From Odontocerum albicorne (lineage: Eukaryota; Arthropoda; Insecta; Trichoptera; Odontoceridae): a stretch of DNA of 64,000 nucleotides. Under the pieces are notes generated by a model. The model had not been told where the DNA came from, made no database searches, and worked only from the letters and a program-made list of their open reading frames with translations. Positions 21,366 to 33,904 of the stretch are shown here, one piece after another (the stretch's first letter is position 1; every line of letters begins with the position of its first letter). Location: positions 11,714,177 through 11,778,176 of the forward strand of contig OX463846.1 of assembly GCA_949825065.1 (NCBI GenBank), read 5' to 3'. A program made the position numbers and the translations under genes.

Positions 21366-22185
21366 ATTAGTGTTTTATTTATTTTATTTAAAAAATTATA
21401 AACATGACACCGCAAAGTTAAACAAACGTCTTTTCTAAGATACAAGAAATATACTATTATTTTAAAACTTCACTAATATTTTAAGGTTTTTTTTTCTCCT
21501 TGGTGGTTCCTTCAATTCTGAGGACCGTGATAAACATGGTCACCGCCAACCCCCCTTGTACAGAGCAAGTGACGTCTTAATCTATGAAACGCACCCTTAT
21601 ATGTACACTCACATTTTTTTTGCACTTGGTCACTCCATAGTATATGTTTCACATCTCTCCACTTTCCATCAACATATACAACTCAGTACTATTATTCTCA
21701 ATTCTCAGTGCTATTATATGTCCAAACAGGACTTACGATTCTTTTCATGCACTAAACAGAATCGAAACTCAACCGCAAGCTCTTCTATAAGTGATTGACT
21801 GATTTTTCTAGCAGTTTATGGAATACACGAGAGCCGCCTCCAGCACCATATTTCAAAAGCATCAATTACTAATTCAAATGCTTATAAAAATAAACATGTC
21901 TATTTTACCAATTATCAGAAATTGATTAATGATAATACGAGTTGTTATCCATTACCAAATTGTGTATAGGCCTGCCAGAACTTATTGAATTTTATATAAA
22001 TTATTACTGGCAAATAACGTTAAATAAATATAAAACTAAATTACTTCGGGTTCAAACAGGTTCCTAGGAACTTATCTGAATGAATATTGACTTTTGGATT
22101 TTTCGGTAATTTTTATTAAAAACTTGTATTCCTTAATTTTTTTCAAAAATGTCCAATCTTTGGAGCACTTATTTTTATAAGCACA
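21366..22185. other. No recognised feature
   Basis: AT-rich DNA. The open frame at 21556-21798 has no family signature. Confidence 0.45.
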
Positions 22186-22400
22186 AATTTGGAGTTAAGA
22201 TATCTTAAGGCAACCCAACTTAATCTCCGTGATGAATTAGAGAAGACAGGATCGCGCCGAACACACTCGTATGGTGACGAATTGACTAAATATATATTAG
22301 AAAGATCTTGGAGGAAGTGCCAGGGGGACTATAGCGTCAACAAATTAGATGGGAAGACAAAAAGAGGATTGACGCAATGCGTTTGCATATCTTTGAATCT
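22185..22400 (+). pseudogene. Possible LINE C-terminal scrap
   Basis: One frame reads LEEVPGGL, stop, RQQIRWEDKKRIDAMR, reminiscent of the RGRP-RWEDD segment at LINE ORF2 ends. The open frame at 22189-22512 is a different frame. The match is weak. Confidence 0.25.
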
Positions 22401-25400
22401 TCTTCTCATCGTAACAAAGACACTAAATTATTTATATCGAATTCTATCACCTGAACCGCATTGGCCATTCCACGAATCAAATCCTCTTCGATGCAACACA
22501 CCTGGATCCTAAGGCACTGCAGTAAGTATCGCACGGACTGCTCTCCATCGCGGATACAAAGAGACCATCTTTCACACAATATTCCTCATGTTGATATAAT
22601 ATATTGTATTTGATTCTCTTAATTCCTGTTTGGAGATAGTTGAGATATTTTCCAGGTCCCGCAGAGTATTTTGAGCCAGATGGTAATGTTTATACAGGCA
22701 AAATTTACCCACTGGAGTCCAATATTCCTCTCTACTCGTTAATCATATCAACAGAATAAGATTGTTACAGAAGCTTAGTAGTCTTAAATAAACTATACCT
22801 GTATTTCAACCTAAGAGCTGGTGGTTGATGGTTAGGCAAAGGATATATGAGGTCATATATGGTAGTTAGTTATACCTTTAAGCTCTGCTCTTCTGCACGT
22901 CTCACCTGATTTTTCAAGTAGCTATATTAGCGAGAATGCGCAACTTATTTACAAAGAATAGGGCAGGAATACATCCACTTCAATATCATGACTCAATCTA
23001 CTCCAGACAGGGTAGACACATTCACCGGCAGAGTAGCACAAGGCTAGTCCTTAATTTCGGAGAACAGAATGTTTAGCACCCTAAAATGAGCTTGTCATTG
23101 ATTGAAAAGCTTGGATGTGCATCGTGAGGTCAGCCCAAGAACTCTTGCGCCACAAGAGGCAGGTTTGTAAGTCTAAGTAGATACCTTTGTTAAGAATGTT
23201 GTTTATACTCTACCGAGTTTGAAAGTATTTAACTTTTTCTCGATAAATTGCAATTACTCAAGTCATTAAAATTGTATAACTCCTAGTAAAAGTAATTGTA
23301 TGGATTGGGGCCAAAAACGGTTAGATTTTTTAAATAAACAAAAGTACGATGAAATTGAAAGTGAATAGTGGCCGTGCCGTGGTTAAAAAAGAACATGAGA
23401 TATGATATATAAAAGGCATCGGATCTTTCAATGGATTGCATCATATCGGACATTTATTTAGTGCAACACTTTCACGGAACCGGCACACTTCAATCTATAC
23501 ACAGGCGCATTGCATCAAATGGAACAAATTATCTTCTTAAGAGTTTTGCATTAGATAAGTAGCAGGCAGGGGGGCGAGAATATTGAATTAAGGTATAATT
23601 AAAGTTTGTTCAAAAAAAATCTTTTGAAAAGTGAATGTACGATGACAAAATGACGCCATATAAAGTTTGTTGAATTATTTCTTTTTTAAATACCAGTATA
23701 TGTAAGTAACCGTTTGATAACAGCATATGTTTTTAAAATGTATTAACTTTAAATTGAGCATCTAATAATTGTCGTTAATTATGACTATCTCCAATAAACA
23801 TTGATTTTATTACCTCTAGGCCTAATAAGAATAATGATTAATTTACTTTTTTACCTAAAATATTCGGCTCTTACTTGTATCGTCCTGAGATGCTTAGCTT
23901 TTTTATATTCGAGTTCATCCAGTATCATACATACTCGCCATAGGGCTGTTTTCCATTGTAAACTAAGTTGGCACCTCTAATTATTAACATAATTTCCCAA
24001 TATTAAGAATTCTTCGTTTGGGAAATCAATTTGCTAAGAATGTTGATATATTTTTCTACAGCCTGTTGAGTTATAAAAGAAAGCTGAGTACTTTCTCAGA
24101 TTAAAAATAAAACTTACAAAAACATTTTGAAAACGCTGTTGAAGAGGATTGGATTGAAAAATGCTGTTGAAGATGATTGGATGTTGAAGAGGTGAGAGTT
24201 GTCTATTCACGTTCGGAAGTGTCCCAATAACGAACCACGAAAATCAGACGACCTCAGTCAAATACGTCTCCCAAATAATATAATACGAGTACATTCCAAA
24301 CGCATAATTCCCTTGAGGCCTGGCCGTTTAGAATTTTGAGCACCGTAAAACAAATTAAACTCAATTTTTTTTCATGATAACATACTTTAATAAATAAAGC
24401 TTCTGCTACATGGTAGTTATTCGATACATATAGTATATGTACGCTTAGGTAATCCAATATTTACTAAATTGCATTAATTAACTCAAATGACAATGAACCT
24501 ATTTTTACAAAAGAAAAAATAAAACTGTACCTTTTTTTAATTCACATCAAAGTTTTCTGGTCGATTAGAAATTTAACGAAAGTGTAAATAAAAAATGAAA
24601 ACGAAAGTAATTAAAATACTTAATTGTCTCCCGTTTTTAAACTAGAAAACAGAAAAATTGTACAACTATTATTCGTGTCATTGAATAGTTTATTAATTAG
24701 ATCATTGGGAATTTTAAATGGCGAATAGAAAACAATATGTTAAGTTGTGTTTCATACATTTTTATTTTAATTATTAGTTTTCATGTTCATATAAGTACAA
24801 TAAGTTAATAAATTCTACGAAATCGTTCATAGTATGCGTTCTAACTGTTTGAAAAGCTTGGTTTTTCATATAAAAATCAGGAATTTTAATATTTTTCAAA
24901 CTGACCATAAACATATTTTTTATGTATCCGAAGATTTTCACGGATGTTTTCAACTAGTCAATTTTTTTTTCAAAGCTGCTTTAAATTAGTTGCAAAAATT
25001 TTTAAAGCGTTGTAGTCTTCATAATGTTTTTTTTTATATTGTCATGGGCTCCAATGTCTTCGAAATTTCGTTTAATAATTTAATCCAACTGAACACGACA
25101 ATAACTCCTAATAATGTTTTTTTCGGTATTTTTTAGAAACTTAATCAAATAAAATATGGCGAGTTATTGCCATACAGAAATCTCTTCTGATCAATCAGAT
25201 AAGATTTACGCAAATTCGAGCCAATTATTGGATGAGATATAGCAAAAAAAATCTAACAAAAAAAGAAAAGCAAATCATATATTTTATAATGTCACCAAAG
25301 ACTGAAAAATGAATATTTGATATAAAAGAGGTAATGGAGATGCGCTATTTTTATTCAGGAACATAAGTCACCAAAGAAAAATAATAACGAAATTTTTTTT

Positions 25401-26205
25401 TTTAATATTTCGAAAAACAATGGTTTAATTTAATCACTAAGATTGGTTGTAATTGATAAATGTTTGAAGCAAGTCAACAATGACGAGTCTTACGTAAGCT
25501 GAAAAATGGTTTTCAGAGTCTGAGAACATATCAATATATAGTAATGAACATAAGGTATGTATGGGTGCTCACCGAAAAAGTAGATCTCAGGATCGAAGCT
25601 ACTGAAAAATGAAATATCTTAGTGACAAGGTTGCCGTTGATATCCTAAATTAAAAAAACAGAATCGTTTGGCTTAGAGCCTGTTTATTCATATTTGAGAG
25701 ATCGTAAATTACTTCTGCATGGGCATATACTTCTGAAGCAGATTTTTTGTTTTCTCCAGAAGGATAACATTTCCTATATCATATTCGGCAAAACTGTGTG
25801 AAAATAAGTTAAGGCTACAATTGAGCAAAATAGTTCAGCAGGCACAGATGAGGAATCAATGATGGAGCATTTACAGATGGTAGAGCTCCTATATTTCTTG
25901 GATAAGGAGATAAAGTTGAAGATTTGAAGACTGACAGCCCTGACTTCGTGTCGCGTGCTGATATTGAACCGCAAAATCTAGTTAAGTCGTGGAAATTAGT
26001 ACCAACTTGTTTGTCAGCATTACTTAATGGCGTTTTTTTCCATTGATCTGCTATTTCAACAACAACAATGAGGCAAAAAATCTTTAATTATAGAACAAAG
26101 GCAATTGAACCGGGTGAAGGAATTTCTTAAAACCAATAATACTCGTATATATTTTTTTCAAGTGTTTTTTTCGTCTTTAAGATACATTATCATTCTTATC
26201 ACACC
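22401..26205. other. Long unassigned AT-rich tract
   Basis: Almost 4 kb without a recognisable gene or element. The only scraps are a SINE-1-like tail near 25155-25215 (GGCGAGTTATTGCCATAC), a TACGAGTA octamer at 24284 and one at 26140. Short open frames (24254-24457, 25774-25974) show no family resemblance. Confidence 0.5.
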
Positions 26206-26209
26206 ATGT

Positions 26210-27115
26210 CACTAATTATGTAGAGAGAGGGAAGATATTTTTACGTCATTCTATTCTGACACACATATTTCGCTTCTGCTCCCTTTTATAAATACTTTTC
26301 TCTCTTCCCTCATTCAAAATAAGATAAATTTAATTGTGCCACAGTTTTATTCCCAAATTTCTCATGTTCTAATGGCGAGATTCGGGGAATGTGTTTGTTT
26401 GCCAGATGTTCATCCCGATGTCCTGACTTAGAATTTTTTAGGGACTCTAATCTGTCCAATTTATTTACGTTACTACGTTATATGTAAGAATTTGGCATCA
26501 TCGATAATAAATGTAGGATTTTGACGGTGACAATGATTAGCCATTTCAAAATAAATTAAAGGATTTGTTAAGCTCACGAAATCTCTTTTCAAATGATCTT
26601 CTTATATAAAAATTATCACAGTCAGCACATAAAAGTTTATATACACCACTGCTGCTAAATATTCCATTTTCCCTTTCCCGTCAAATAAGAGTTTCCGGAT
26701 ATTAAAATTAGTGTAAACAATTGGCTTTATGTGGCTTGGTTTTTTTTTGTTATTTCGTATATGTTTTTTTGGTCATTTCGTTAAATATATGATCTTTTAT
26801 GAGTTTCTTTTTTGTTTTATTTTTTAAAAGTGAATCGCTGAGGCTTCCAGAGTAGCCAATATTTGTAGCTATTTTTTATAGTAATAATTCCTTTATGAAT
26901 TGGTCGTCGATTAAGAAATTAAATTTTTCATCTTGTTCTGTTTCTTGTGTGAATTTTATAAAATTCTCTATAGAATTTAAATATTTTAGAAATTAATGTA
27001 ATTGTCTGTCGGTATCCATCCAAACACAAAGAATGCCATCTGCATACCTAAACCAGCACAGAACATTTTTAATTAACTTAAACTTACTCCTTAAAATACA
27101 TTTTTCAAAATAGTA
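26210..27115 (-). pseudogene. PLE-1 reverse transcriptase plus GIY-YIG endonuclease relic
   Basis: The minus strand from 27115 reads LRSKFKLIKNVLCWFRYADG then ILCVWMDTDRQL. Next come SIENFIKFTQETEQDEKFNF, SGSLSDSLLKNKTKKK, GVYKLLCADCDNFYI and RSFEKRFRELNKSF. FRYADG-L is the palm active site (the second aspartate of the usual YxDD is G). The IKFT-E-E and NFL order is typical of Penelope-like reverse transcriptases. GVY-X10-YI with C-X2-C inside is the PLE-type GIY-YIG nuclease. Domain order RT then nuclease is that of PLEs. Frames are broken many times and the RT is 5'-truncated. Confidence 0.8.
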
Positions 27116-27420
27116 GAACTAGAAATTTCTAAGTCAGTGTATCGGGGTGAACATCTGGCAAACACATATATTCCCAGAATTTTGCCGCTGCTCGCTGAAG
27201 TTATCTCCTGCCTTCCTCCACCCATAATCCCCAATCCGAATGTTTACCCAAATGTTCGAACAGAATTCAGCCTCGTTTGCGCTCCACTGATGATAAGATG
27301 AAAACTTTGAAACCGGTAGGATTATACCGTTATATAAAGTGGAATAAGCAGTGTTTGATAAAACAAATTAATGTCTTTAAAACTTCAAAATGTTAATGCC
27401 TTAACTATAAATAATAAATT
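27116..27420 (+). mobile_element. PLE-1 3' fragment, head-to-head with the previous one
   Basis: It starts inside the endonuclease end (LEISKSVYRGEHLANTYIPR) and runs through the terminal block. CTGATGA is at 27287-27293, GAAA at 27309-27312, and CCGGTAGGATTATACCG forms a hairpin. It ends after GTGTTTGATAAAACAAATTA and GTTAATGCCTTAACTATAAA. It joins the oppositely oriented RT relic at 27115/27116. Confidence 0.75.
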
Positions 27421-28224
27421 ATGTATCCTACTTTTACATTTTGTTTGACTAAAAAAATGCTACATCACAGGCAATTTCATATCACTACTAATCTTAAGAT
27501 GATAACCTCAAACGGCCTCTTCATACTTTTAGGTCTTTCAGACGGCCAGCTGACCATGGTTTTTTATGCATTGACAAAAATTTACTTTAACTTTAGTTGT
27601 ATACAGTATATACTGTTGAGCTTATTGTCATATTAGAATTATTTTCTACCATTCAGCAATAAAATCAAAGACATTTGTGTGGTATTTTCATTTACCATTG
27701 TGAATCGAACTCGGCTTCCTGGGAAAAAGACAAACGTTTTAACAGCACAATATAACATTATGCCGTTATAGAAAGTCCTGCCGCATTACCCTCAAGGGAA
27801 TGCGTGATGAATTATGAATTTATTGTAGTACATGTGTACAATACAACCGACGAACCATAAAGATGTTAGAAGACTTTATCAAAGGTTTCGCCTTTAACTT
27901 TATGGAACTCCCTATTAGAATATTGAACAATTAATTACTAATACTATTCCACTAATTATTTCTTTTACCCACAGTTATAATTAGTGGAATAACAAAGTTA
28001 CTTATTGTTGAATATTAATTCATGCTAACACACTTTTAATAAAAACAAGTGGAACCTTTAAAGTAAACGGTACCAACGGAAATCAAACTTACGGTTCGAA
28101 AGAAAGGTGTTTTACTAATGAAATCTTGGAGGTCGTCAATTTGTTCATTCTCGAGATAATCCTCGTTTTATTTCTCGATTTGACCTTATTGTATTTAACT
28201 TTTTTGCTGTTACTAAAAAAACAG
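27421..28224. other. No recognised feature
   Basis: AT-rich DNA. Near 27705-27760 a degraded tRNA-like motif (GAATCGAACTCGGC) may be a SINE head on the minus strand. Confidence 0.4.
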
Positions 28225-28710
28225 AACTATGAACACCGCAAAAGAACCTAGGATCATAAACAGCGCAAACATAACCCAGAATTATACACATCGCAAACAG
28301 AACTTAAAAAGAAACTAGCGCACTGCAAAAATAACCTATGACTTTACACACTGCAAATGGAACCCAGGACTATACACAGCGCAAATAGAAGCCAGAACTA
28401 TACAAACTGCAAACAGAACATAGAGTTATACGCATCGCAAACATATCAGAAATATACACTAGAACTATACACACCGCAAATAGAATCTTGAACGATACAC
28501 AACGCAACAAAAAAACAGAAGTATATGCATCGTAAGCACACCGGAAATAGAACCCAAGACTATACACACCGCAAATAGATCCTAGAATTTTACATGCCTT
28601 AACCAGGAAACAAGAAATATACACACTGCAAATAGAACCCTAAGCTAAACACACCGACAGAACAACAGAACCTAGAACTAGGGACACTGCAACACTCTGC
28701 AATGATAAGG
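28225..28710. repeat. Degenerate minisatellite, about 28-33 bp unit
   Basis: Roughly fifteen diverged units of the form ACTATACACACCGCAAATAG followed by AACCCAG repeat through the segment. Unit length drifts and several units are truncated. The minus-strand open frame at 28370-28624 is a translation of this array. Confidence 0.85.
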
Positions 28711-28763
28711 CGCTGTAGAAAATAAAATCCCCTTAGAGCCGCAGTGGTTCGTGGCGAATTGCC

Positions 28764-28990
28764 TGTTGTATTGGCTCACCGTGCCCATTGATCGCTTGCG
28801 GCTGGCTGCGGACCGTTTCGCTACAGCTTCGGCAATCTCGCGAGGGGCAAAAAGTCTCGCAAGTCCGGAATTTCGTTATTTATTTCAATAAGACTCGAGT
28901 CGTTTTCATTCACAATTTATTATTAAATGCCAATTATTTATTTTTTCCCCGATTATTTCACATTGGCGCAGTACGCTCCGGCGAGCAGCT
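28764..28990 (+). repeat. Possible solo LTR end with primer-binding-like site
   Basis: TGTTGTATTGG (28764) to TTTCACA (28962) would be a 199-bp LTR. TTGGCGCAGT follows directly, like the tRNA-primed start of some insect gypsy-type elements. There is no second LTR or gag. Composition is more GC-rich than the flanks. Confidence 0.25.
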
Positions 28991-29119
28991 CTTTGTCACA
29001 CGGCGATCTTTTCCAATCAATAGTTTTTATATGACTTTACCCAAATATTTGTGTATTTTCAAATTCGTAACACTTTTTACTCGTTGGTAATAGTTTTTTT
29101 TTAGATTTAAATAAGTATC

Positions 29120-29680
29120 GGCATGCAACGACATTGGAGACTGGAACAGGTTGATGAGTTATGTTACCTTGGAAGTACTGGTGTGTAATAGGTGAGTTGA
29201 AAGGGATATTGAAAGAAGGATTGCGATAGGGAACAAAGGAAACAGAGCACTTAATGTAATATACAACAACCATGCTATATCAAAAATATTAAAAATGATA
29301 ATACATATTGATGTGTTAATGCCCAACTTTATGTTTCAAAGTGAACTTTGAAATGGAAGAAGGATATAAAATAAGATTAATGGAGTGGAGATGTGTGGAA
29401 AATCAATGTATGAAAGAAAGCGGAACGAAGACATAACAAATTAATGCATTACTAAAATTGATGTTTTAAACACGATTAAGAAAGGAGCCTTTATAATGTT
29501 TGGGCATGTGGGGTGAATTAATGAATAAACGAGTATGGAGGTCAGATGTACAAGTTGTGCTTGTAAGAGAAAGATCGAGGAAAACGTTACTCGATCAAAT
29601 ATACCAGATTTTGGAAGACAGCAACTTGAAGTATAAATAGTTCGATCCCTCTTCCACCCATACTGTTATGGGGGGAAAAT
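29120..29680 (+). pseudogene. LINE-B reverse transcriptase C-terminal relic
   Basis: The plus strand reads EQVDELCYLGS, VERDIERRIAIGNKGNRALN, VIYNNHAISKILKM, SMYERKRNEDITN and IKKGAFIMFGHVG in broken frames. This is the thumb and C-terminal region of the LINE-B ORF2. The copies at 49405 and 37436 carry the matching YGSESWTW, DRIRN and FGHVE blocks. Many stops. Confidence 0.65.
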
Positions 29681-29834
29681 AAGTAAAAAAGTATGAATAA
29701 TAGTAGATTGAATGTATGAATGACCGAATATTGCTGTACTCGTATTCCCCAGTATAATGAATAATTCAGGGCAATACCGTATGGTGGTAAAAAAAAATTA
29801 CTTTTGACGCAAAATATCTCAAAATTTATTTATC

Positions 29835-30250
29835 TATACATGCACTTATGCCATCACTCCATGTTCCTTTTGGGGTAGGAAAGTCGAGTGCAGATCTTTT
29901 CTACGTTATATCTACGCAATCAACTTTGATGGTGGTGCCCACTACCTATTAGTTTTGCTGTCATGTTCTAATGTTGGGACCAATATTCCATTATAAGCAG
30001 CCAGTTTTACTTATCTTGAAATGTTCATGTAGATAAACGCATTGTTTAACCCACCATTCCTTATATTGTCCGCTGCTTCTCTTTTTTCAATATCGAACTT
30101 CGCTTGATCATGCGATGTGTACATGCTTCCAAAATAAAAAAATCACTTTTATTAAACGTTACTCTTACGTCATCTCTCAAAACCATAACTTCCTACTTCC
30201 CAATATTCGTACTCAACCCATTAATGGCAAGATTAAGGTTCCAAATAAGG
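29835..30250 (-). mobile_element. Possible LINE-B tail, degraded
   Basis: It begins TATGCCATCACTCCATG and TTTTGGGGTAGGAAAG, resembling the LINE-B 3' end in reverse complement. The rest is too diverged to confirm. Confidence 0.3.
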
Positions 30251-30605
30251 CTTCTGATCCAAACTGCGCAGAAAGTCCTTTACTACAGAGTAAAGTGACT
30301 TGCCACCGCTGGCAGTGGTATTTGTCTCAAGGCCGAGCAACAGGATGTCTGCGTGCTGCGTGGTGCATGCCACGAACTGTACTGCACTAAATGCATTGCT
30401 TACGACAGGGGCGGATGCGAATAATTAAACAAAACAGATGATTTTTTTAATTGATCTTGACCCAAAAGCTTTGTATTTTTGTAGCGCGATCCAAGCAACT
30501 CAATTACTCGAAGGGTGCTTTATTTTCTCTATGTCTTATCTCAAAATATTTTTACTGAATAAGCCTCTGGAAAACTCGTGAAATTGTTTAATGAAGACGA
30601 TGATT

Positions 30606-30648
30606 AGTAGACTTTTGGTCCCTACTAGTAGGGGGCCAAAGTCTACTG
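30606..30648. other. Near-perfect palindrome
   Basis: AGTAGACTTTTGGTCCCTAC and its reverse complement meet around CTAG, with one or two mismatches in the GGTCC/GGGGCC part. Confidence 0.7.
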
Positions 30649-31039
30649 TCCAAGGATTTAAAAAAGGCGATGGAATGAAACCTATTTAAATATTTTTTTT
30701 AATATGGTCACCTGTAGTTCTATTTTTTAGAACGATGAATTAATTTTTGCAATTTGTGCGACACTGCGGAGATATTTTCTTAGTAACTTATGATTTTTTC
30801 CATGCTACCTAGATTTTAGTTTTGAAAATATAAAATAGTCATTAGGGGTGAGGGATTATACGGTGGGTGATTCAAGTCTTGAAAACTACAGTGTTGAACG
30901 GCAACCTTTGCAACAGAAATGTGCACTTGCGCATGTTTACAAAATAACTTCACGTCACGTGACAGCTTGCCTCAGAATGATGTGTATAAAGCATTATTTA
31001 ATGTGTACATTAATGACACACAATATGAGTGTCTGTATC

Positions 31040-31735
31040 ATCTTCGGACCATTTAGATACTCTGATCTCGTGGTGCCAAAGGAAAGTTTTGCTACAATCG
31101 AAGTTTTCTGTGAAAGTTCTGACAAATGTTTGAATTTCAGGTCTTAAACCACTTTACAAGTACTATATATTAACTGCGCTGCACGTCATTTTTTTCTCCC
31201 AACTTTAAGTGCATCATCGCTTCTATTTTTTTTACACTTCAGTGTATCGCCACTGGCAGTGTAGTCTTTTTGGGCTGTTCCTTTTTCTAGCTCCGTGACG
31301 TCGCGCTCATAATAAAATAAAGAAGATTTTGATCTCCTACTGTAGATCGCTCTGGATGAGAACTTTTATTTTCTTCCATAAGGCCGTGCCAAAGGAAAGT
31401 TTTGCTACAATCGAAGTCTTCTGTGAAAGTTCTGACAAATGTTTGAACTTCAGGTCTTAAACCACTTTACAAGTATATTAACTGCGCTGCACGTCATTTT
31501 TTTTCTCCCAACTTTAAGTGCATCATCGCTTCTATTTTTTTTACACTCCAGCGTATCGCTACTGGCAGTGTAGTCTTTTAGGGCTGTTCCTTTTTCTAGC
31601 TCCGTGACGTCGCGCTCACAATAAAATAGAGAAGATTTTGATCTCCTACTGTAGATCGCCCTAGATGAGAACTTTTTTTTTCTTCCATAACAGCGTGGGT
31701 GGTGGTGAGATTGAATTGGACTGATGACTTTCATA
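31040..31735 (+). repeat. Rep-R, 313-bp tandem duplication
   Basis: The block starting GTGCCAAAGGAAAGTTTTGC at 31073 restarts at 31386, so two 313-bp units are nearly identical. Landmarks are TCTTAAACCACTTTACAAGT, CTCCGTGACGTCGCGCTCA, CTACTGTAGATCGC and, only after unit two, GCGTGGGTGGTGGTGAGA. Related copies are at 50835, 51955 (minus), 57865 (minus) and 60930. The family codes for nothing I recognise. Confidence 0.8.
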
Positions 31736-31967
31736 TTTGGATTTATTTCTCATAATCTTGAGGTTGTTATTAGTTTTGTTTTTTTTATTTGAGCTTGTAC
31801 TCACGGATTTATACATATACTCGTATGTATATCGATACCTGATAAATACTAAAGAAATGGGCCCAAGTATGTTTTATTTCGAGACTTAGTATCTCGTAAT
31901 TGTGTTGAAAATTATTACTTTATGGCAATAGTCTAAATAATATTGTATCTATTTAAAGCGTATTACG

Positions 31968-32200
31968 ATTTCCCGGTCCGGCCCTGCAGACTGACCAGGA
32001 GGACTTTCCGGGGCACCGGGGGAGCGGCCCGCCCGAGGGCGCGAGGCCACCAGGATACGGGGGGCGCAAGGCCACCTTGTTTTAACGGAATAGTAAACAG
32101 GATGTATATGTCAGCCTAGTGCAGCGCGATAAAATCGCATACAAAATATAAGAATAAACACTTTACCGTAGGCCTTTGTTTAATTTTAATTCATACACTT
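31968..32200 (+). other. Extreme GC island, then LTR-like AT-rich tail
   Basis: Positions 31975-32083 are very GC-rich in an AT-rich setting. One frame reads FPGPALQTDQEDFPGHRGSG, PPEGARPPGYGGRKATLF and stops. The proline/glycine-rich end followed by AGAATAAACACTT resembles the end of a retroelement polyprotein running into a terminal repeat, but I cannot confirm it. The 15-mer GGCCACCAGGATACG recurs at about 62029-62043. Confidence 0.3.
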
Positions 32201-32235
32201 TTCAATGAATAATAGTAAAGATTAGGATGTTCACA

Positions 32236-32335
32236 CGTGTAGTGACCAGTCGGTAATATATTTGACTTTCTCCGGGGGGTATCTGGTTCAATTCCCGATG
32301 GTATTAAAAAAATACAGTAATCTGGTAAAAAAAAG
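32236..32335 (+). mobile_element. SINE-2 copy
   Basis: The B-box-like GGTTCAATTCCCGATGG is followed by an A run and CAGTAATCTGGTAAAAAA. It resembles the copies at 3771 and 56885. Confidence 0.4.
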
Positions 32336-32339
32336 TTCG

Positions 32340-33325
32340 TTTCCTAACAATGCTCTATTTTTTGCCTCTTCACGTGTAACATAGCTAGCAAATGCTATAC
32401 GAACAATTGATTTCGTGACTGCTCCAGTGGTTCTAAACCTGAAGGTCCGATTAATGATACTGAAGCCAACGTTGTCGTCTTGTATTATAATTATTTATCC
32501 ATTCGTATGTTAACCTTTTAATATAACCAAACTGGTAATTCCAGTATATTGAATAACGTGACTAGAAGACAGTATGGATTTAACCCCAATAATCGAACCT
32601 TTGGATTAAGGACCATTGTAGTAAGCAAGTAACTCACAGTTCGCTATCGTACATGTTGAAAATTCTACCACACGTGGACAGTAACAATACTCACATACGT
32701 TTAGCACGTACGAGTATTGTTATCAAACCAACTATTTTAAACAGATTCAGTGGCTTAGTTGGTGAGGTGATGATATTTTATAACGAAAATCATCAAATTT
32801 TTATTTTTATTATCTTTTATGAATAGAGCAACAAGCAAAAAGACTTTCTCTGCTCAACATTGACTATTCATTCGTGTAGAACTGTCTAAAGTACATATGG
32901 AATGAGCAGTCTCGCAGTGACTAGAACAACTGACTATGCAGAAATATTAGGTGACTTGTAAAAGCTTGCAGTGAAGGCAGGAGACTGGGTTGACGTCGCA
33001 AGCTGGCGAGGGGAGGCGGTGGAAAGGATCGAGCGGAGAGAGACATGGAAAGTGAATGTGGGTTCAAGGCAGGCCGACGTGCCAGCTCAAGGGACCAGAA
33101 GTCAGCGCTCAACAATGCTTTGTTGAGAGTAAATCTAACATATTTTATTAACTATAAATGTAAAACAAACTTGTCTACTCTGTTCTTGGTGTATTTTTTT
33201 CATTATATACAGTATTACGTGGCGCGTCCATTACAATGCGGTACATTACTTTCAACCAACAAGATTATTTTTTCCTTTTTTTTCGTATGGTACCCTTCAA
33301 CATGTCCGATTTGGCGATATACAAG
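32340..33325. other. No recognised feature
   Basis: Mostly AT-rich. Positions 32965-33110 are purine-rich and more GC-rich (GGCGAGGGGAGGCGGTGG), with no identified frame. A TACGAGTA octamer lies at 32709. Confidence 0.4.
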
Positions 33326-33480
33326 TCTTCTATTATGTTGTTTATAGTTAAAGCATTAACGTTGTGGAGGTTTATGTTTGTGCTCCCCTGAAGATGAGGT
33401 GAAAGCCTTGAAACCGGTAGGGTTATACCGTTACAAAAAAGTGGAATAAACAATGTTTGATAAAAATAAATTACAAAGTG
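33326..33480 (+). mobile_element. PLE-1 tail with inverted start
   Basis: AGTTAAAGCATTAACGTTGT is the far end of the tail on the minus strand. It flips at once to TGCTCCCCTGAAGATGAGG on the plus strand. CTGAAGA is at 33388-33394 and GAAA at 33410-33413. CCGGTAGGGTTATACCG and the GTGGAATAAACAATG block follow. Confidence 0.7.
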
Positions 33481-33800
33481 TTCTATTATTGTTGTGAGCG
33501 CTCTCATAATTTCCATTATTATTGTGAACGCTCTCGCCATCTTTGTTTTATCTAAGAATTTTAAAAAAAGCGTCAAACAGGTAGGGTTATACCGCTACAA
33601 AAAAGTGGAATAAACAATGTTTGAGAAAAATAAATTACAGTCTTCTATTATTATTGTGAGCGCTCTCATAATTTCTATTATTATTGTGAGCGCTCTCATA
33701 ATTTCTATTATTGTTGTGAGCGCTCTCATAATTTATATTATTATTGTGAGCGCTCTCATAATTTCTATTATTATCGTGAGTGCTCTCATAACTTATAACA
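33480..33800. repeat. 30-bp tandem array with palindromic GAGCGCTC core
   Basis: Units of TTATTATTGTGAGCGCTCTC plus ATAATTTCTA repeat in two blocks (33484-33540 and 33640-33800). A second partial PLE tail (33565-33640) separates them. Because the unit is 30 bases, the array is open in frame. Confidence 0.85.
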
Positions 33801-33904
33801 TTAATACTAAATTATTTGTTCTTAAGATTCATAATAATTTCAGTGGAAACTTTGTATGCTACATAATAATTAATGCACAGCAAATTTACAATAGTATTTT
33901 TTTA

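Noticed and set aside
28370..28624. Cysteine-rich small protein
   Set aside because: The frame lies wholly inside the 28225-28710 minisatellite.
31450..31734. Minus-strand 94-codon gene
   Set aside because: It lies inside the duplicated Rep-R unit; the first unit lacks the same open frame, so it is chance.
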